Below are positions 36,965 to 45,632 of a DNA stretch of 57,906 bases, piece by piece. How positions within the stretch are numbered: position 1 is the stretch's first letter; the number at the start of each line of letters is the position of its first letter. A program made the translations under genes and the position numbers. The notes below the pieces were generated by a model. That model was not told where the DNA came from. It saw only the letters and a list, made by a program, of their open reading frames with translations, and searched no databases. The DNA comes from Scytonema sp. RU_4_4 (GTDB lineage: Bacteria; Cyanobacteriota; Cyanobacteriia; Cyanobacteriales; Nostocaceae), in assembly GCA_012031965.1 (NCBI GenBank), contig JAAUSC010000014.1, forward strand, positions 1 through 57,906, written 5' to 3'.

Positions 36965-37270
36965 ATGCTCTCCTACAAAATCACATCCCCAACCGATGCA
37001 AGGAATGATTTTTTTAAGTTGTTAGATCTGGTCGTAGAAAATCATCAGGTATATATTATCAACCGTCGTGATAGTGAAAATGTTGCCTTGATTGCTGAGT
37101 CAGATTTGGTAAGTTTGGTTGAAACGGTTTATCTTTTGCGCTCTGGAGCTAATGCGCGTCGCTTGCTGGATGCAATAAACGAGTCGAAAACAGGACAGAT
37201 TCAACCTCAAACTATCGCAGAACTTCAGCAGGAGTTGGGGATTGAGCAAGAAGAAAAAAAAGAAAGCTGA
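36965..37270 (+). CDS. yefM: Antitoxin, Phd/YefM family
   Basis: A 101-residue DNA-binding antitoxin. The N-terminal Phd/YefM fold is MLSYKITSPTDARNDFFKLLDLVVENHQVYIINRRDSENVALI (about 1-43), followed by a flexible toxin-binding tail. It would neutralise the YoeB-like toxin encoded next and autoregulate the operon. The stop overlaps the toxin start by 29 bases. GTACAGAAAAATGTACAG (about 36941-36958), just upstream, contains a short repeat (TGTACAGAAA) that may be the operator. Confidence 0.88.
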   Translation: MLSYKITSPTDARNDFFKLLDLVVENHQVYIINRRDSENVALIAESDLVSLVETVYLLRSGANARRLLDAINESKTGQIQPQTIAELQQELGIEQEEKKES

Positions 37271-37559
37271 AGCTAATGAAATTAAGCCAGTCGTAGTTAA
37301 TCGTAGTCCAGGTTTTAGTTCTAGATTTAAAGAAGATTTAGCTTGGTGGTTCAAGCAGGATTTTAACAAAGCGTCGAAAATCTTGGATTTAGTGACAGCT
37401 ATCATGCAAGATCCCTTCGAGGGTATTGGAAAACCAGAACCATTGAAGTATCTGGATACAGATATCTGGTCACGGCGAATTGATTTAGAACATAGACTTA
37501 TCTATCGGGTGGGAAACACCCAGATTGATTTTCTAGCTTGTCGGTATCACTACGAATAA
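37242..37559 (+). CDS. yoeB: mRNA interferase toxin, YoeB family
   Basis: Ribosome-dependent RNase toxin, 105 residues. The family blocks IMQDPFEGIGKPEPLKYL, WSRRIDLEHRLIYRV and the C-terminal CRYHYE are all present, including the residues used for catalysis in E. coli YoeB (Glu, Arg, His-Tyr). No ATG fits; the start is TTG 37242, with GGAG seven bases upstream. A poly-Lys N-terminus encoded by an A-rich run precedes the domain, which begins near residue 20. The low-efficiency start and overlap with the antitoxin fit translational coupling. A hairpin follows at 37620. Confidence 0.9.
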   Translation: MSKKKKKKAEANEIKPVVVNRSPGFSSRFKEDLAWWFKQDFNKASKILDLVTAIMQDPFEGIGKPEPLKYLDTDIWSRRIDLEHRLIYRVGNTQIDFLACRYHYE

Positions 37560-37619
37560 TGGCGAGAATTTGGAGTCAGGTTGTCATCCCAATTTTCAAC
37601 AAAATTACAGGTATTGTAA

Positions 37620-37636
37620 GGTGGGCATTACCCACC
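37620..37636. terminator. Hairpin between convergent genes
   Basis: GGTGGG and CCCACC arms, loop CATTA, between yoeB and the convergent gene at 37648. Short but GC-rich. Confidence 0.45.
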
Positions 37637-37647
37637 CTACTTCTGAC

Positions 37648-38256
37648 TCAACCAATTGGAAGATTTCCTGGATTAACTGCATGAATATACTCACTTCCTG
37701 AGGTTGGAAATCCTCGTTTATAAGAGGCTTCTTCTGGTTCGCCCCATCCTAATTGTAAAATGATTTCCAAAAAGTTAGTGTTTTCCGACTTCCATAAATT
37801 TGTCCATTCTGTTCTTTGAGCAATTCTGTCCACATCAGCTGTTATAATCTTTTGATGCTGTTTGCCATGATTAAAACTTAAGTATAAGTCCATCCCTAAA
37901 GTGACTTCATTCCAAAATTCCAACATGGAATTTTTCGCTGTTTTTAAAATCTCTAGATCACTGGGTAAAGCAATTAACTGAGCATCTACTTCTGGATAGC
38001 GTAAGGTTTTCTTTTTGACAGTCACTTCACGCCAAACAATACCTGAAACTTGATGTTCTCTTTGATAGTCGTGAATGGTGGCTTTAAAATCTTGATATGC
38101 CGTAAACTTTTGTAGCCCATCGGTTCTGATAAACTGGTCTATGACAGGATTGCCAGAGACAGTAACTGCTAACTTCAGGCGTTTTCCCTTGAGGCAAGCT
38201 TGGCGTTCAGACTGCAGAATTTGGATTAACTGCTCGGTGGTGTAAACCTTTGACAT
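37648..38256 (-). CDS. Unknown soluble protein
   Basis: 202 residues without signal peptide or membrane segment. The N-terminus KVYTTEQLIQILQSERQACLKGKRLKLAV is helical, and the rest mixes strands and helices. WREVTVKKKTLRYPEV and FLEIILQLGWGEPEEASYKRGFP are distinctive but do not match a family I know. Base composition resembles neighbouring genes, so I take it as real. Start ATG 38256. Confidence 0.7.
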   Translation of the reverse strand: MSKVYTTEQLIQILQSERQACLKGKRLKLAVTVSGNPVIDQFIRTDGLQKFTAYQDFKATIHDYQREHQVSGIVWREVTVKKKTLRYPEVDAQLIALPSDLEILKTAKNSMLEFWNEVTLGMDLYLSFNHGKQHQKIITADVDRIAQRTEWTNLWKSENTNFLEIILQLGWGEPEEASYKRGFPTSGSEYIHAVNPGNLPIG

Positions 38257-38414
38257 CAGAGCACACTCTATTAGTCATTAGTCATTTGTCAATAGTCATT
38301 ATTTATTCTGTTACTAATTTGTGACTTCCTAGCTCCTTAGTTCTCAATAATTTTTAAAAATTGTTTGTGTCAATTCTCCCTTAGAGTTAATAGCTTTGCA
38401 GTATCTAATAACAC

Positions 38415-38448
38415 TAAAAAATAGGGCAGACAAATTTTGTCTGCCCTA
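38415..38448 (-). terminator. Rho-independent terminator
   Basis: On the minus strand TAGGGCAGACAAA pairs with TTTGTCTGCCCTA and is followed by ATTTTTTAG. It lies just after the stop of the gene at 38453. Confidence 0.8.
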
Positions 38449-38452
38449 CAAG

Positions 38453-39037
38453 TTACTTTGTTAACTCGCTGTTGAACTCATTAAACGATCGCCGCTTCAA
38501 TGGTACTGATTCCGAACGAGGTAATAAATCAAACACATCTCGAAACTTATCATCTATTTCCTCAAAGGGAACTTGACCCTTTTTATTCAAAACAACCTCA
38601 CCCGACTGATTAAACACGACAACTTGAGGAACACCCCCAGAGTAGTAATAACCTGGTTCTGTAGAGTTATAAGTCTTCTCACTGAGAATGCTATCAACAT
38701 TGACGGGGATAACTTCTGCGACTCGACCGTAATATTCTTGTACCGTTGAAACAACGATCGCATATTTCTTACAATCGCTACTGTCATCCACATAGAATGC
38801 CAATAGCGTCGGTTTATGCTCTGCTAAAGCCTTTGCTAGAGTTTCCTTAGGAGGAATGAGTGAACCATTCCCCGCATAAACCACAAAAATATTGCCATCG
38901 TATCTGTCGTTATTGATCTCAGCAAACGCTGATTGTACATTGAGCAATAACAAGCAAGTCAGCAGCAAGAATAAGGAAAACAACCGCCGCCAGCTTGGAA
39001 TGAAATTCAGTAAAAAGCGCCACTTTATACTATTCAT
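38453..39037 (-). CDS. Membrane-anchored thioredoxin-fold protein
   Basis: 194 residues from ATG 39037. An N-terminal hydrophobic segment (LFSLFLLLTCLLLLNVQSAFAE, about 18-40) ends in an AFA-like cleavage site, so the protein is probably thylakoid-lumenal or periplasmic, or anchored. The rest has a thioredoxin-like pattern: KPTLLAFYVDDSSDCKKYAIVVSTVQEYYG, then VIPVNVDSI, and a cis-Pro-like SGGVPQVVVFNQSGEVV. Only one Cys sits where thioredoxins have CxxC, so it is unlikely to be a standard dithiol oxidoreductase. From memory, similar cyanobacterial proteins are annotated as thylakoid photosystem I accumulation factors; I cannot confirm that. Confidence 0.78.
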   Translation of the reverse strand: MNSIKWRFLLNFIPSWRRLFSLFLLLTCLLLLNVQSAFAEINNDRYDGNIFVVYAGNGSLIPPKETLAKALAEHKPTLLAFYVDDSSDCKKYAIVVSTVQEYYGRVAEVIPVNVDSILSEKTYNSTEPGYYYSGGVPQVVVFNQSGEVVLNKKGQVPFEEIDDKFRDVFDLLPRSESVPLKRRSFNEFNSELTK

Positions 39038-39300
39038 CAAAAGGAACCTTTCAACGTCTATATTTTTTCTAGTTTGTGCTGAATGTAGCAAACTGGGGTG
39101 GAAATAAGGGGACAAGGGGACAGGTTACAGGATTTAGAGTACAAGATTTAGGGAGACAGTAGGGAATAAAATACGGAGTTTAGAGAGAAAAGGGAGGCGT
39201 TGAGCCAGTCTCAAAAGACTTAACTCTCCCGATTTACCTGAAACAGTCAGGACGTAAAAAATCTATGATTGTTGAGGCAATCCCCAATGAATTGGGAAGC

Positions 39301-40551
39301 CTACACCGTACCGTCAGGTCGGTGTAGGTAGTTCACCTGTTTCGATTTATGATCGAGGCGAATCGCTTGCTCTAAAGCTAATTTTTCTCTAGCTCTACGA
39401 GCATATGGCTGTAATTGTGTGAGATTCCAGCCTGTAATTATACTCATATTTTCTAAATTCATTCCCTTCATTAACATTTCTACACACCATGTCTGTTGGG
39501 CTTGCTTAATGATTAGCTGTTGTCCTTCAGGTGATAATAATTCCTCGGTTAATATTTGCCAACGCTGTTGTATTTCTACCTCTGAAATTGGCACTCCATT
39601 ATCGTTAATAAATAATGCAGAATGGTTATCTTTACGACTTTTGAGCCACTGAGTTAAGGGATTACGAGTATATGAGCCATATCGCCTACCCATAATCCAC
39701 TGATTAACAGGAACTTGTCGAATAGTACCCTGAGTGATTTGCAATAAGTATTGGTTAGCGTCTTTAATTTGGTGAGTTTGCTCTAAATGAGCAATTTCAT
39801 CTGGAGATAAACCTGCTGCAAACAAAACGTACATAAGAGCATAATCTCGCAGCCCTGATTTTTTAGATCTTTGCAAAATCAAGTGGACTAAATTTGCTGG
39901 TAAATCTACTACCTTTTCTGTTGAAATAGACTCATTATTAACTTGATTTGAGGATTGTGTGGCTACCTTTAAAAACAGTGCCACCAAAGTTTCTAAAAAC
40001 TCATCTCTGTCATGCCAAAGTTCATGAAATTCACTAGTAAACTCAATCACGGCATACCCTAACAACATACTATTGAGTAAACTTGCTAGCTTTTGAGGTG
40101 ACAATTGTGTATGTAATTGCTCGCGTTCCATCACTGTTGCTAAATATTCAGCAACATAGTGATTGGCTTGAGTTAAACTTCTTCCCAGTGCTTGACGATT
40201 TTCTACTGGATATTTTCCTGCTTCACCGACCATAGAACGTACCAACTCAGGAACTTGTTCTAGAGCCTCTAAGCGGTTTTTGCAATAGTCTTTGAGAGCT
40301 TGGTCAACACTGGTCGTTTGACTGACTTGGATTTTTAACGATTCACCCAGTTCTTGAAACACTGGTGATTCGGAAATAACCGCCAGAACCAATCCATGCT
40401 TATTACCAAATTGCCGAAATAGCGTCACTTCATTAACTTTTGCTAATTCTGCGACTGCCTTGGTTGTCGTTTCAGTAATTCCCTGAGCTGCAAACAACTC
40501 CATTGCTGCATTAATCAGCCTTTGTCGCGTTGGAATTATATCACCAGACAT
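39301..40551 (-). CDS. TetR regulator fused to a tyrosine-recombinase-like domain
   Basis: 416 residues. Residues about 8-55 are a TetR DNA-binding domain (RQRLINAAMELFAAQGITETTTKAVAELAKVNEVTLFRQFGNKHGL), followed by a helical TetR core to about 200. Residues about 220-395 read like a phage-integrase catalytic domain: SGLRDYALMYVLFAAGLSPDEIAHLE, then QAQQTWCVEMLMKGMNLENMSIITGW and a Tyr (383) near the end. The usual Arg, His-x-x-Arg and second His are replaced by Ser249, Lys349 with Gln352, and Trp375, so recombination is unlikely. I start at ATG 40551; a TTG at 40566 lies inside an operator palindrome. It is divergent from a desaturase it probably controls. Confidence 0.85.
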   Translation of the reverse strand: MSGDIIPTRQRLINAAMELFAAQGITETTTKAVAELAKVNEVTLFRQFGNKHGLVLAVISESPVFQELGESLKIQVSQTTSVDQALKDYCKNRLEALEQVPELVRSMVGEAGKYPVENRQALGRSLTQANHYVAEYLATVMEREQLHTQLSPQKLASLLNSMLLGYAVIEFTSEFHELWHDRDEFLETLVALFLKVATQSSNQVNNESISTEKVVDLPANLVHLILQRSKKSGLRDYALMYVLFAAGLSPDEIAHLEQTHQIKDANQYLLQITQGTIRQVPVNQWIMGRRYGSYTRNPLTQWLKSRKDNHSALFINDNGVPISEVEIQQRWQILTEELLSPEGQQLIIKQAQQTWCVEMLMKGMNLENMSIITGWNLTQLQPYARRAREKLALEQAIRLDHKSKQVNYLHRPDGTV

Positions 40552-40561
40552 AAGTCGAAAG

Positions 40562-40578
40562 TGCAAGTGGCACTTGCA
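40562..40578. promoter_or_regulatory. Perfect palindromic operator 1
   Basis: TGCAAGTGGCACTTGCA: two 8-bp half-sites around a central G, 10 bases upstream of the TetR-fusion start. TetR proteins typically bind such palindromes and autoregulate. Confidence 0.75.
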
Positions 40579-40608
40579 TTAAAATTTTATCCTTGCTAGA
40601 CTAACAGA

Positions 40609-40625
40609 TGTAAGTAGCACTTGCA
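40609..40625. promoter_or_regulatory. Imperfect palindromic operator 2
   Basis: TGTAAGTAGCACTTGCA: the right half matches operator 1 exactly and the left half has two changes. It starts 47 bases after operator 1, in the shared promoter region of the regulator and the desaturase. Confidence 0.7.
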
Positions 40626-40735
40626 TCCTCTCTTCCTACTTTAGCTGTCTTCGCCAGTTTTTAGAGGATGTGGTAACCAGTACAGTCTTGTTCTGCACTA
40701 GTTTATTTACGGCATTCACGTCAAAGGAAAGATTT

Positions 40736-41584
40736 ATGACTATAAACTCAGCTGCGGCTGTTGGTAAGCAGCCGCTTACTCTGAGCTGGATCAACGTAGT
40801 ATTTTTCGGTACATTTCATGCCTTGGCAATGCTCGCTCCCTGGTATTTTTCTTGGTCTGCACTGGGAGTCATGATATTCCTGCACTGGTTGTTTGGCAGT
40901 ATTGGTATCTGTTTGGGCTACCACCGACTTTTAACTCACCGAAGTTTATCTGTACCTAAGTGGTTGGAATATGCGATCGCCACTTTGGGAGCACTCGCCA
41001 TGCAAGGAGGACCAATGTTTTGGGTCGCTGGACATCGGCTGCATCATGCGCATACAGAAGACGTAGATAAAGATCCCTACTCTTCCCGACGTGGATTTTG
41101 GTGGAGCCATATGCTTTGGATTTTTTACCCACGTCCAGAATTTTTTGACGAACAACATTACAAAAAATTTGCCCAGGAACTATACCGTGATCCATTTTAT
41201 CGTTGGCTGAATCGCTACTTCTTGCTGCTTCAAATTCCTGTTGTTGTTCTATTGTATGTTTTGGGTGGATGGTCTTTTGTCATCTATGGAGTCTTTGTGC
41301 GAGCAGTCTTGCTTTGGCATACCACTTGGTTTATCAACTCTGCAACTCATCTGCGCGGTTATCGTCGTTTCCAGTTAAAGGATAACTCTCGTAATCTTTG
41401 GTGGGCAGCTATTTTAACTTATGGAGAAGGTTGGCATAATAATCACCATGCTCACCCAAATGTCGCCAAAGCCGGATACGATTGGTGGGAAGTGGATATG
41501 ACTTGGTGGGCAATTAAGATATTGCAAACTTTGGGTTTAGCGAAAAAAGTTGTGATGCCTCCAATATCAAAAGCAGAAGTATAG
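40736..41584 (+). CDS. desC: Acyl-CoA/acyl-lipid delta-9 desaturase (second DesC)
   Basis: Intact desaturase of 282 residues. Histidine boxes are HRLLTH (about 67-72), HRLHH (about 104-108) and HNNHH (about 236-240). Hydrophobic segments lie at about 20-60 and 165-200. Start ATG 40736 has AAGGAAAG upstream; the frame is open 22 codons earlier, but that stretch has no family similarity. It could supply delta-9 activity lost from the frameshifted desC at 14.1 kb. Its divergence from the TetR fusion, with operators between, suggests regulation by that protein, perhaps in response to a lipid or acyl ligand. Confidence 0.93.
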   Translation: MTINSAAAVGKQPLTLSWINVVFFGTFHALAMLAPWYFSWSALGVMIFLHWLFGSIGICLGYHRLLTHRSLSVPKWLEYAIATLGALAMQGGPMFWVAGHRLHHAHTEDVDKDPYSSRRGFWWSHMLWIFYPRPEFFDEQHYKKFAQELYRDPFYRWLNRYFLLLQIPVVVLLYVLGGWSFVIYGVFVRAVLLWHTTWFINSATHLRGYRRFQLKDNSRNLWWAAILTYGEGWHNNHHAHPNVAKAGYDWWEVDMTWWAIKILQTLGLAKKVVMPPISKAEV

Positions 41585-41792
41585 AATCCGATTTCCAATG
41601 AACGACTCAGATCTACTACGCCCGTGGTCTGGGTTTCTGCTCCCAGACCAGTAGATTTGGATTTTTGACGTTTCTTCTGGGTAGGATCGAGGCGTGCATT
41701 ACTGCATCACCGTTCATTGAAACAAGCGCCCAAATTGGACAGGACGTATCCCGAACAGTTAGGATACGATTACCGCGCTTGTTTTTCGCCTA

Positions 41793-42953
41793 TCACAAAT
41801 GTGAGAGCATCCCAGTTTTGCTGACATCCCTTATGGAGGAAATAGCAGAACTTTGTGGACTTGCAAAAGCAGGATGTTTCTGTTCGACATCCCTAGCTGC
41901 TAGTAGCGTACTAAGGGCATTGATGACATGAGAGCTTTCTTCTAAAGTAGAGTTAATTTCCTCTCCCAAACAGCTGTGAGCTGCTTTGAATTCACGAATC
42001 AGGGTATCGCGATCGCCTTGCATGACGAGTTGCGCCAACCGATTATAAGTATTCGCCAGTCTGCAAATGGCTTCTTGACGTTCTGGTGTAGCAAGCATAA
42101 TGTCTACTATCAAAGGTGCAGACTGAGTAAATAAGCGGCTCACAAAGCCGATTTCCATACGGAAAATAGGGCTAGAAAAATCTAAGCTCCGGCGAATATC
42201 AAGCTCTTCTTCTGCTAGAAAAGCTCCTAAACTAAACGTCGCAAAGTTGCGGATTGCTTGAATAGCGACCATAATCTCGTCGTGTTCTTCCGCACCAGAC
42301 ACGATTAGCTTCCCACCCTCGCTTGATATGAGATCCAACAGCCATTGAAATGCCTCATCTTGACGACCTGAACAGACCACAACATTTTGAGACAAGAACG
42401 ATTGGACGCCTGGACCAAACATTGGATGCAAGCCCATGACAGGACCACTATGGTGCTCAAGCATCGCTTGTAAGATTGGAGCCTTAATGCTCGCAATATC
42501 AGCTAAAGCAGTATTTGGACCAAGGTATTTAGCAATCTTGCCAATGACCTCTATCGTAGATTCGATAGGAACACAGAGTAATACTAAATCGACTCCTTTA
42601 AGGAGTGACTCTGCTTGCTCCCAGTCACTTCGTGCGAGAATACTGACGTCGTGACCTGCTGCGGATAACCGAGAATTGAAGAAGCGTCCCATCAAACCAC
42701 TTCCACCAATGAGAGTGACTCGTCGTGGCTTGACCTTAGCCGGAAGTGAAGATGCAGTACCAACCGCAGCAGCACAACCTGTGACAACGTTTTTCCAAAT
42801 TGATTCTGGAACACCAGCCTGAGCAAGGGACAATGTAGAATTAGTAAATTGTTCCTCTAGACAGATGTGTTCTAATTCAGCTAAGACTTCTATTCTTTTG
42901 CCTATTAGATTAATGAGTTGTTGATCTATTTCTTGCAGTTTGTGTTGAAACAT
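41793..42953 (-). CDS. tyrA: Prephenate dehydrogenase, E. coli T-protein type
   Basis: 386 residues from ATG 42953. It closely follows E. coli TyrA. A chorismate-mutase-like N-terminus (HKLQEIDQQLINLIGKRIEVLAEL, about 4-27) precedes an NAD(P)-binding Rossmann motif VTLIGGSGLMGRFF (79-92), VDLVLLCVPIESTIEVIGKI, and the active-site GLHPMFGPG (His176). EEHDEIMVAIQAIRNFATFSLGAFLAEE and SSPIFRMEIGFVSRLF also match. The mutase part is short and lacks the Lys/Glu-bearing loop of E. coli AroQ, so it is probably inactive. It would make 4-hydroxyphenylpyruvate from prephenate. A C-terminal tail of about 40 residues (from CLGEEINSTL) is divergent. Confidence 0.92.
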   Translation of the reverse strand: MFQHKLQEIDQQLINLIGKRIEVLAELEHICLEEQFTNSTLSLAQAGVPESIWKNVVTGCAAAVGTASSLPAKVKPRRVTLIGGSGLMGRFFNSRLSAAGHDVSILARSDWEQAESLLKGVDLVLLCVPIESTIEVIGKIAKYLGPNTALADIASIKAPILQAMLEHHSGPVMGLHPMFGPGVQSFLSQNVVVCSGRQDEAFQWLLDLISSEGGKLIVSGAEEHDEIMVAIQAIRNFATFSLGAFLAEEELDIRRSLDFSSPIFRMEIGFVSRLFTQSAPLIVDIMLATPERQEAICRLANTYNRLAQLVMQGDRDTLIREFKAAHSCLGEEINSTLEESSHVINALSTLLAARDVEQKHPAFASPQSSAISSIRDVSKTGMLSHL

Positions 42954-43155
42954 AATACGAAATCCTAAGTTTGTAGGGACGACAGGCATTCTGTCTGCTT
43001 TAACAAGAAAGAATAAAGATATTAGGAGTCAGAATGAGCGCATGAATTCTGTGCGACTGGGGAATTAGTACTGCAGTTCTTGTTTCCCGACACAGACAAC
43101 AGCCATCCAGACTTCTAGCCTGTGCGAAAAACAAGGACATTGAATCATGAATTCA

Positions 43156-43590
43156 TTACACTAACGCCAAATCTGGACGCAACTGAGCAGCACGACGCAG
43201 ATAGACAGAGCGTAATGCATTCTGGGGTAGAGGGGTGTTGAGGTGGATCAGCAGCCGAATACAACTTTCGAGGCTACCAACAACCTGCATCTGCTGTACG
43301 TCTAGCAGTAAAACTTGCTCCCAACCTGGACGACGACGCGCCACTGCTGCTGGAAATATCGCATCTAAGTCGGGAGTTACGGAAAAGATGACACTGACGA
43401 TTTCAGTAGGGTCTAAAAGATTGTTTGTTTCTAAGGTGTCCAATAACTCATCTACAGCTTCAGCAATTGCTTCTTTTGTATTTTGACTGACTGTAGTTGC
43501 ACCTCGGAGTGCGCGTACCCGCCATACTCCTGGTGTTGGTGAGACACTAGTCTGTTGGTATGTGTGTGCAGCAAATGTGAGTTTATCCAT
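43156..43590 (-). CDS. aroH: Chorismate mutase, AroH class
   Basis: Monofunctional chorismate mutase of the Bacillus trimeric fold, 144 residues. WRVRALRGATTVSQNTKEAI near 23-42 carries the substrate Arg. SVIFSVTPDLDAIFPAAVARRRPGWEQVLLLDVQQMQVVGSL and IRLLIHLNT complete the active site. It makes prephenate, the substrate of the neighbouring TyrA, about 200 bases downstream on the same strand. A 20-residue N-terminal extension precedes the domain. Confidence 0.95.
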   Translation of the reverse strand: MDKLTFAAHTYQQTSVSPTPGVWRVRALRGATTVSQNTKEAIAEAVDELLDTLETNNLLDPTEIVSVIFSVTPDLDAIFPAAVARRRPGWEQVLLLDVQQMQVVGSLESCIRLLIHLNTPLPQNALRSVYLRRAAQLRPDLALV

Positions 43591-43707
43591 CTTGGTATAA
43601 TCGTTGAATCGATTTTACAGTTGAGTACTTGATTTTTTCAAAAGCAAATTTTTGACTTTTTTGACTTTTTTGACTTTTACAGAGACTTCTAGAGAAACCT
43701 GACTCTC

Positions 43708-45207
43708 TTAAAGAATAGGCAGGTGTGTTTGAGATGAGCGTCTGACTCTGATAAACAGCAGAGCCAGGTAACTCATAATAAAAATCAAGGCGCTGTAGTA
43801 AAATAAGTTGCTATAGGCTAAAGCGACTGCTTGCTGATTGTCCTTCAAGCTAGGATTAGAAATATAAAATGCTTGCAGGCGCTGAAGCATGATGGTTAGC
43901 CCAGCAATGCCAACACTACCTCCTAACTGGTGGATCAGGTTAAATAGACCAGAGGCAGAAGCTCTTTTATCTTTGCTCACACCACCCACAGTTGCTGAAG
44001 ACATAGGCACAAATACTAATCCCAAACCAATTCCTCGCCAGATTTGCGGCCAAAATAAATCCCAGTAGCCCGATTGCATTGTTAAATGGCTCAATTGCCA
44101 GGTACCAGCACTGGCAAAAGCAATTCCTATTCCTATCGGAATCCGGGGATCTAAGCGATCAGCGAGCAGACCTGCTAATGGCATCACTAAACCCGTCGCC
44201 AAAGTTCCAGGCATCAGAGTCATACCGATTGCCAAGGCGTCATAATGCAGGATTTGACTCATAAACAAGGGCAAGATAAACAAAATGCCAAAAAGGATAA
44301 AGCCAGTCAAAACTGCGAGAATGTTGCCTGCGACAAAAGTCAGATTGCTAAATACTGATAAATCGATAATCGGATAGCGAGTGACTAGTTCCCGGTAGAC
44401 CAGATATGTGAGAGCTAAAACCCCAACTACGAGTAGGCTAATGATGAGCTTAGACTGTAACCAATCCTGCCGTTGCCCAGATTCCAAAGCATATTGTAAA
44501 CTGGACAAACCTATAACTAAAGCAATCAGACCAGGCCAATCAAATTTCCCTTGGGGTTTATTGATGTAAGGTGGATTGTAAATAAAAAGAATCGCCATCA
44601 CCGCAGCAATAATGCCAAGAGGTATATTGATAACGAAGATTGCGCGCCAGCCGAATATATCTGTTAAATAGCCTCCCAATACAGGGCTAAGAGTCGGACC
44701 AACGAGTGTCCCTACACCAAGAATACTCATGGCTTTGCCATGTTCTTCTTGAGGAAAAGTTTCCAACAAAATAGCCTGAGAACTTGGCAGCAGAACCCCA
44801 GAACTCAATCCCTGAAGAATACGAAAGAACACAAGAACCGGTAAATTCCAGGCAAGCCCACATAATAAAGAGGCAACAGTAAATAAAATGATTGCTCCTG
44901 CAACAGACTGTTTGCGACCCCACAAGGCGATAATATAGCCATTTAGGGGCATGACTATCACATTACTAATGATGTAAAAAGTGACTACCGAACTGATTTC
45001 ATCAATTGAGGCTCGAAAATCAGTTTGTATTTGAGGAATTGCAACGTTGACAATGCTGGTGTCAATCACTGCAAGTAAGCTGCCGAGTAGGATAGCTATT
45101 GTGACCAACCACTTATTAACAGGTGGTTGTGAAAGGGGCAAATTCTCTTGAGGAGATTCAAGAGAAGATTTCTTCTTCCGGCGTTGAAAAAATTTGCTTC
45201 GCACCAT
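43708..45207 (-). CDS. DHA2-family multidrug exporter (EmrB/QacA type)
   Basis: Major facilitator with 499 residues and 14 predicted membrane helices. The first helix motif LLAVIDTSIVNVAIPQIQTDF is the DHA2 signature. LWGRKQSVAGAII is motif A, and ILQGLSSGVLLPSSQAILLETF and LVGPTLSPVLGGYLTDIFGWRAIFVINIPLG contain motif C. It exports small hydrophobic compounds using the proton gradient. It is co-oriented with aroH and tyrA, and with the P450/ligase cluster further along, so it may export that cluster's product. A basic N-terminal tail precedes helix 1. Confidence 0.93.
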   Translation of the reverse strand: MVRSKFFQRRKKKSSLESPQENLPLSQPPVNKWLVTIAILLGSLLAVIDTSIVNVAIPQIQTDFRASIDEISSVVTFYIISNVIVMPLNGYIIALWGRKQSVAGAIILFTVASLLCGLAWNLPVLVFFRILQGLSSGVLLPSSQAILLETFPQEEHGKAMSILGVGTLVGPTLSPVLGGYLTDIFGWRAIFVINIPLGIIAAVMAILFIYNPPYINKPQGKFDWPGLIALVIGLSSLQYALESGQRQDWLQSKLIISLLVVGVLALTYLVYRELVTRYPIIDLSVFSNLTFVAGNILAVLTGFILFGILFILPLFMSQILHYDALAIGMTLMPGTLATGLVMPLAGLLADRLDPRIPIGIGIAFASAGTWQLSHLTMQSGYWDLFWPQIWRGIGLGLVFVPMSSATVGGVSKDKRASASGLFNLIHQLGGSVGIAGLTIMLQRLQAFYISNPSLKDNQQAVALAYSNLFYYSALIFIMSYLALLFIRVRRSSQTHLPIL

Positions 45208-45414
45208 AAGTTCTAAGAAATGTTAGCTAAAAAACTCTTAGCCTTCAACTCAATTCAAGTGGTAGATTGTGTTAATAATTTTATGGTATATGTGTTTTGG
45301 AAATGTATACTCATCCATAATTTATTGAATAATAGATTTGGTTGTTGAGTATTGTGTTTATTTTGTACACATAAGTTGCCATCTATGTATAACACAATGG
45401 TTGATGCTTTTATA

Positions 45415-45503
45415 TATAGCAATCCTATTTTAGTGGTGAAATTAGTCGTGGAGGCAGGCAATAGGCAATGGATTTTTTTCACGAATGATTTAGGATTGCT
45501 ATA
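45415..45503. mobile_element. MITE-like element 1 (89 bp)
   Basis: Perfect 13-bp terminal inverted repeats TATAGCAATCCTA / TAGGATTGCTATA, with additional partial pairing inside. No coding capacity. Confidence 0.55.
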
Positions 45504-45632
45504 TGCTCAAAGTCTAGTTAAGCACCTATGAAGCGTTGTTAGAGAGCTAGGTAATATAGTCAAAAATAAAGCAAATACTTTGTAACTAACTAGAACTGGA
45601 GAATTTAGGCAAATATTACATATCTTGATTTT

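Noticed and set aside
39301-40551. Active site-specific recombinase or integron
   Set aside because: Catalytic Arg and His residues are replaced and no attachment sites are visible.
45255-45482. 75-codon ORF upstream of the MFS gene
   Set aside because: It overlaps a MITE-like inverted-repeat element and has poor composition.
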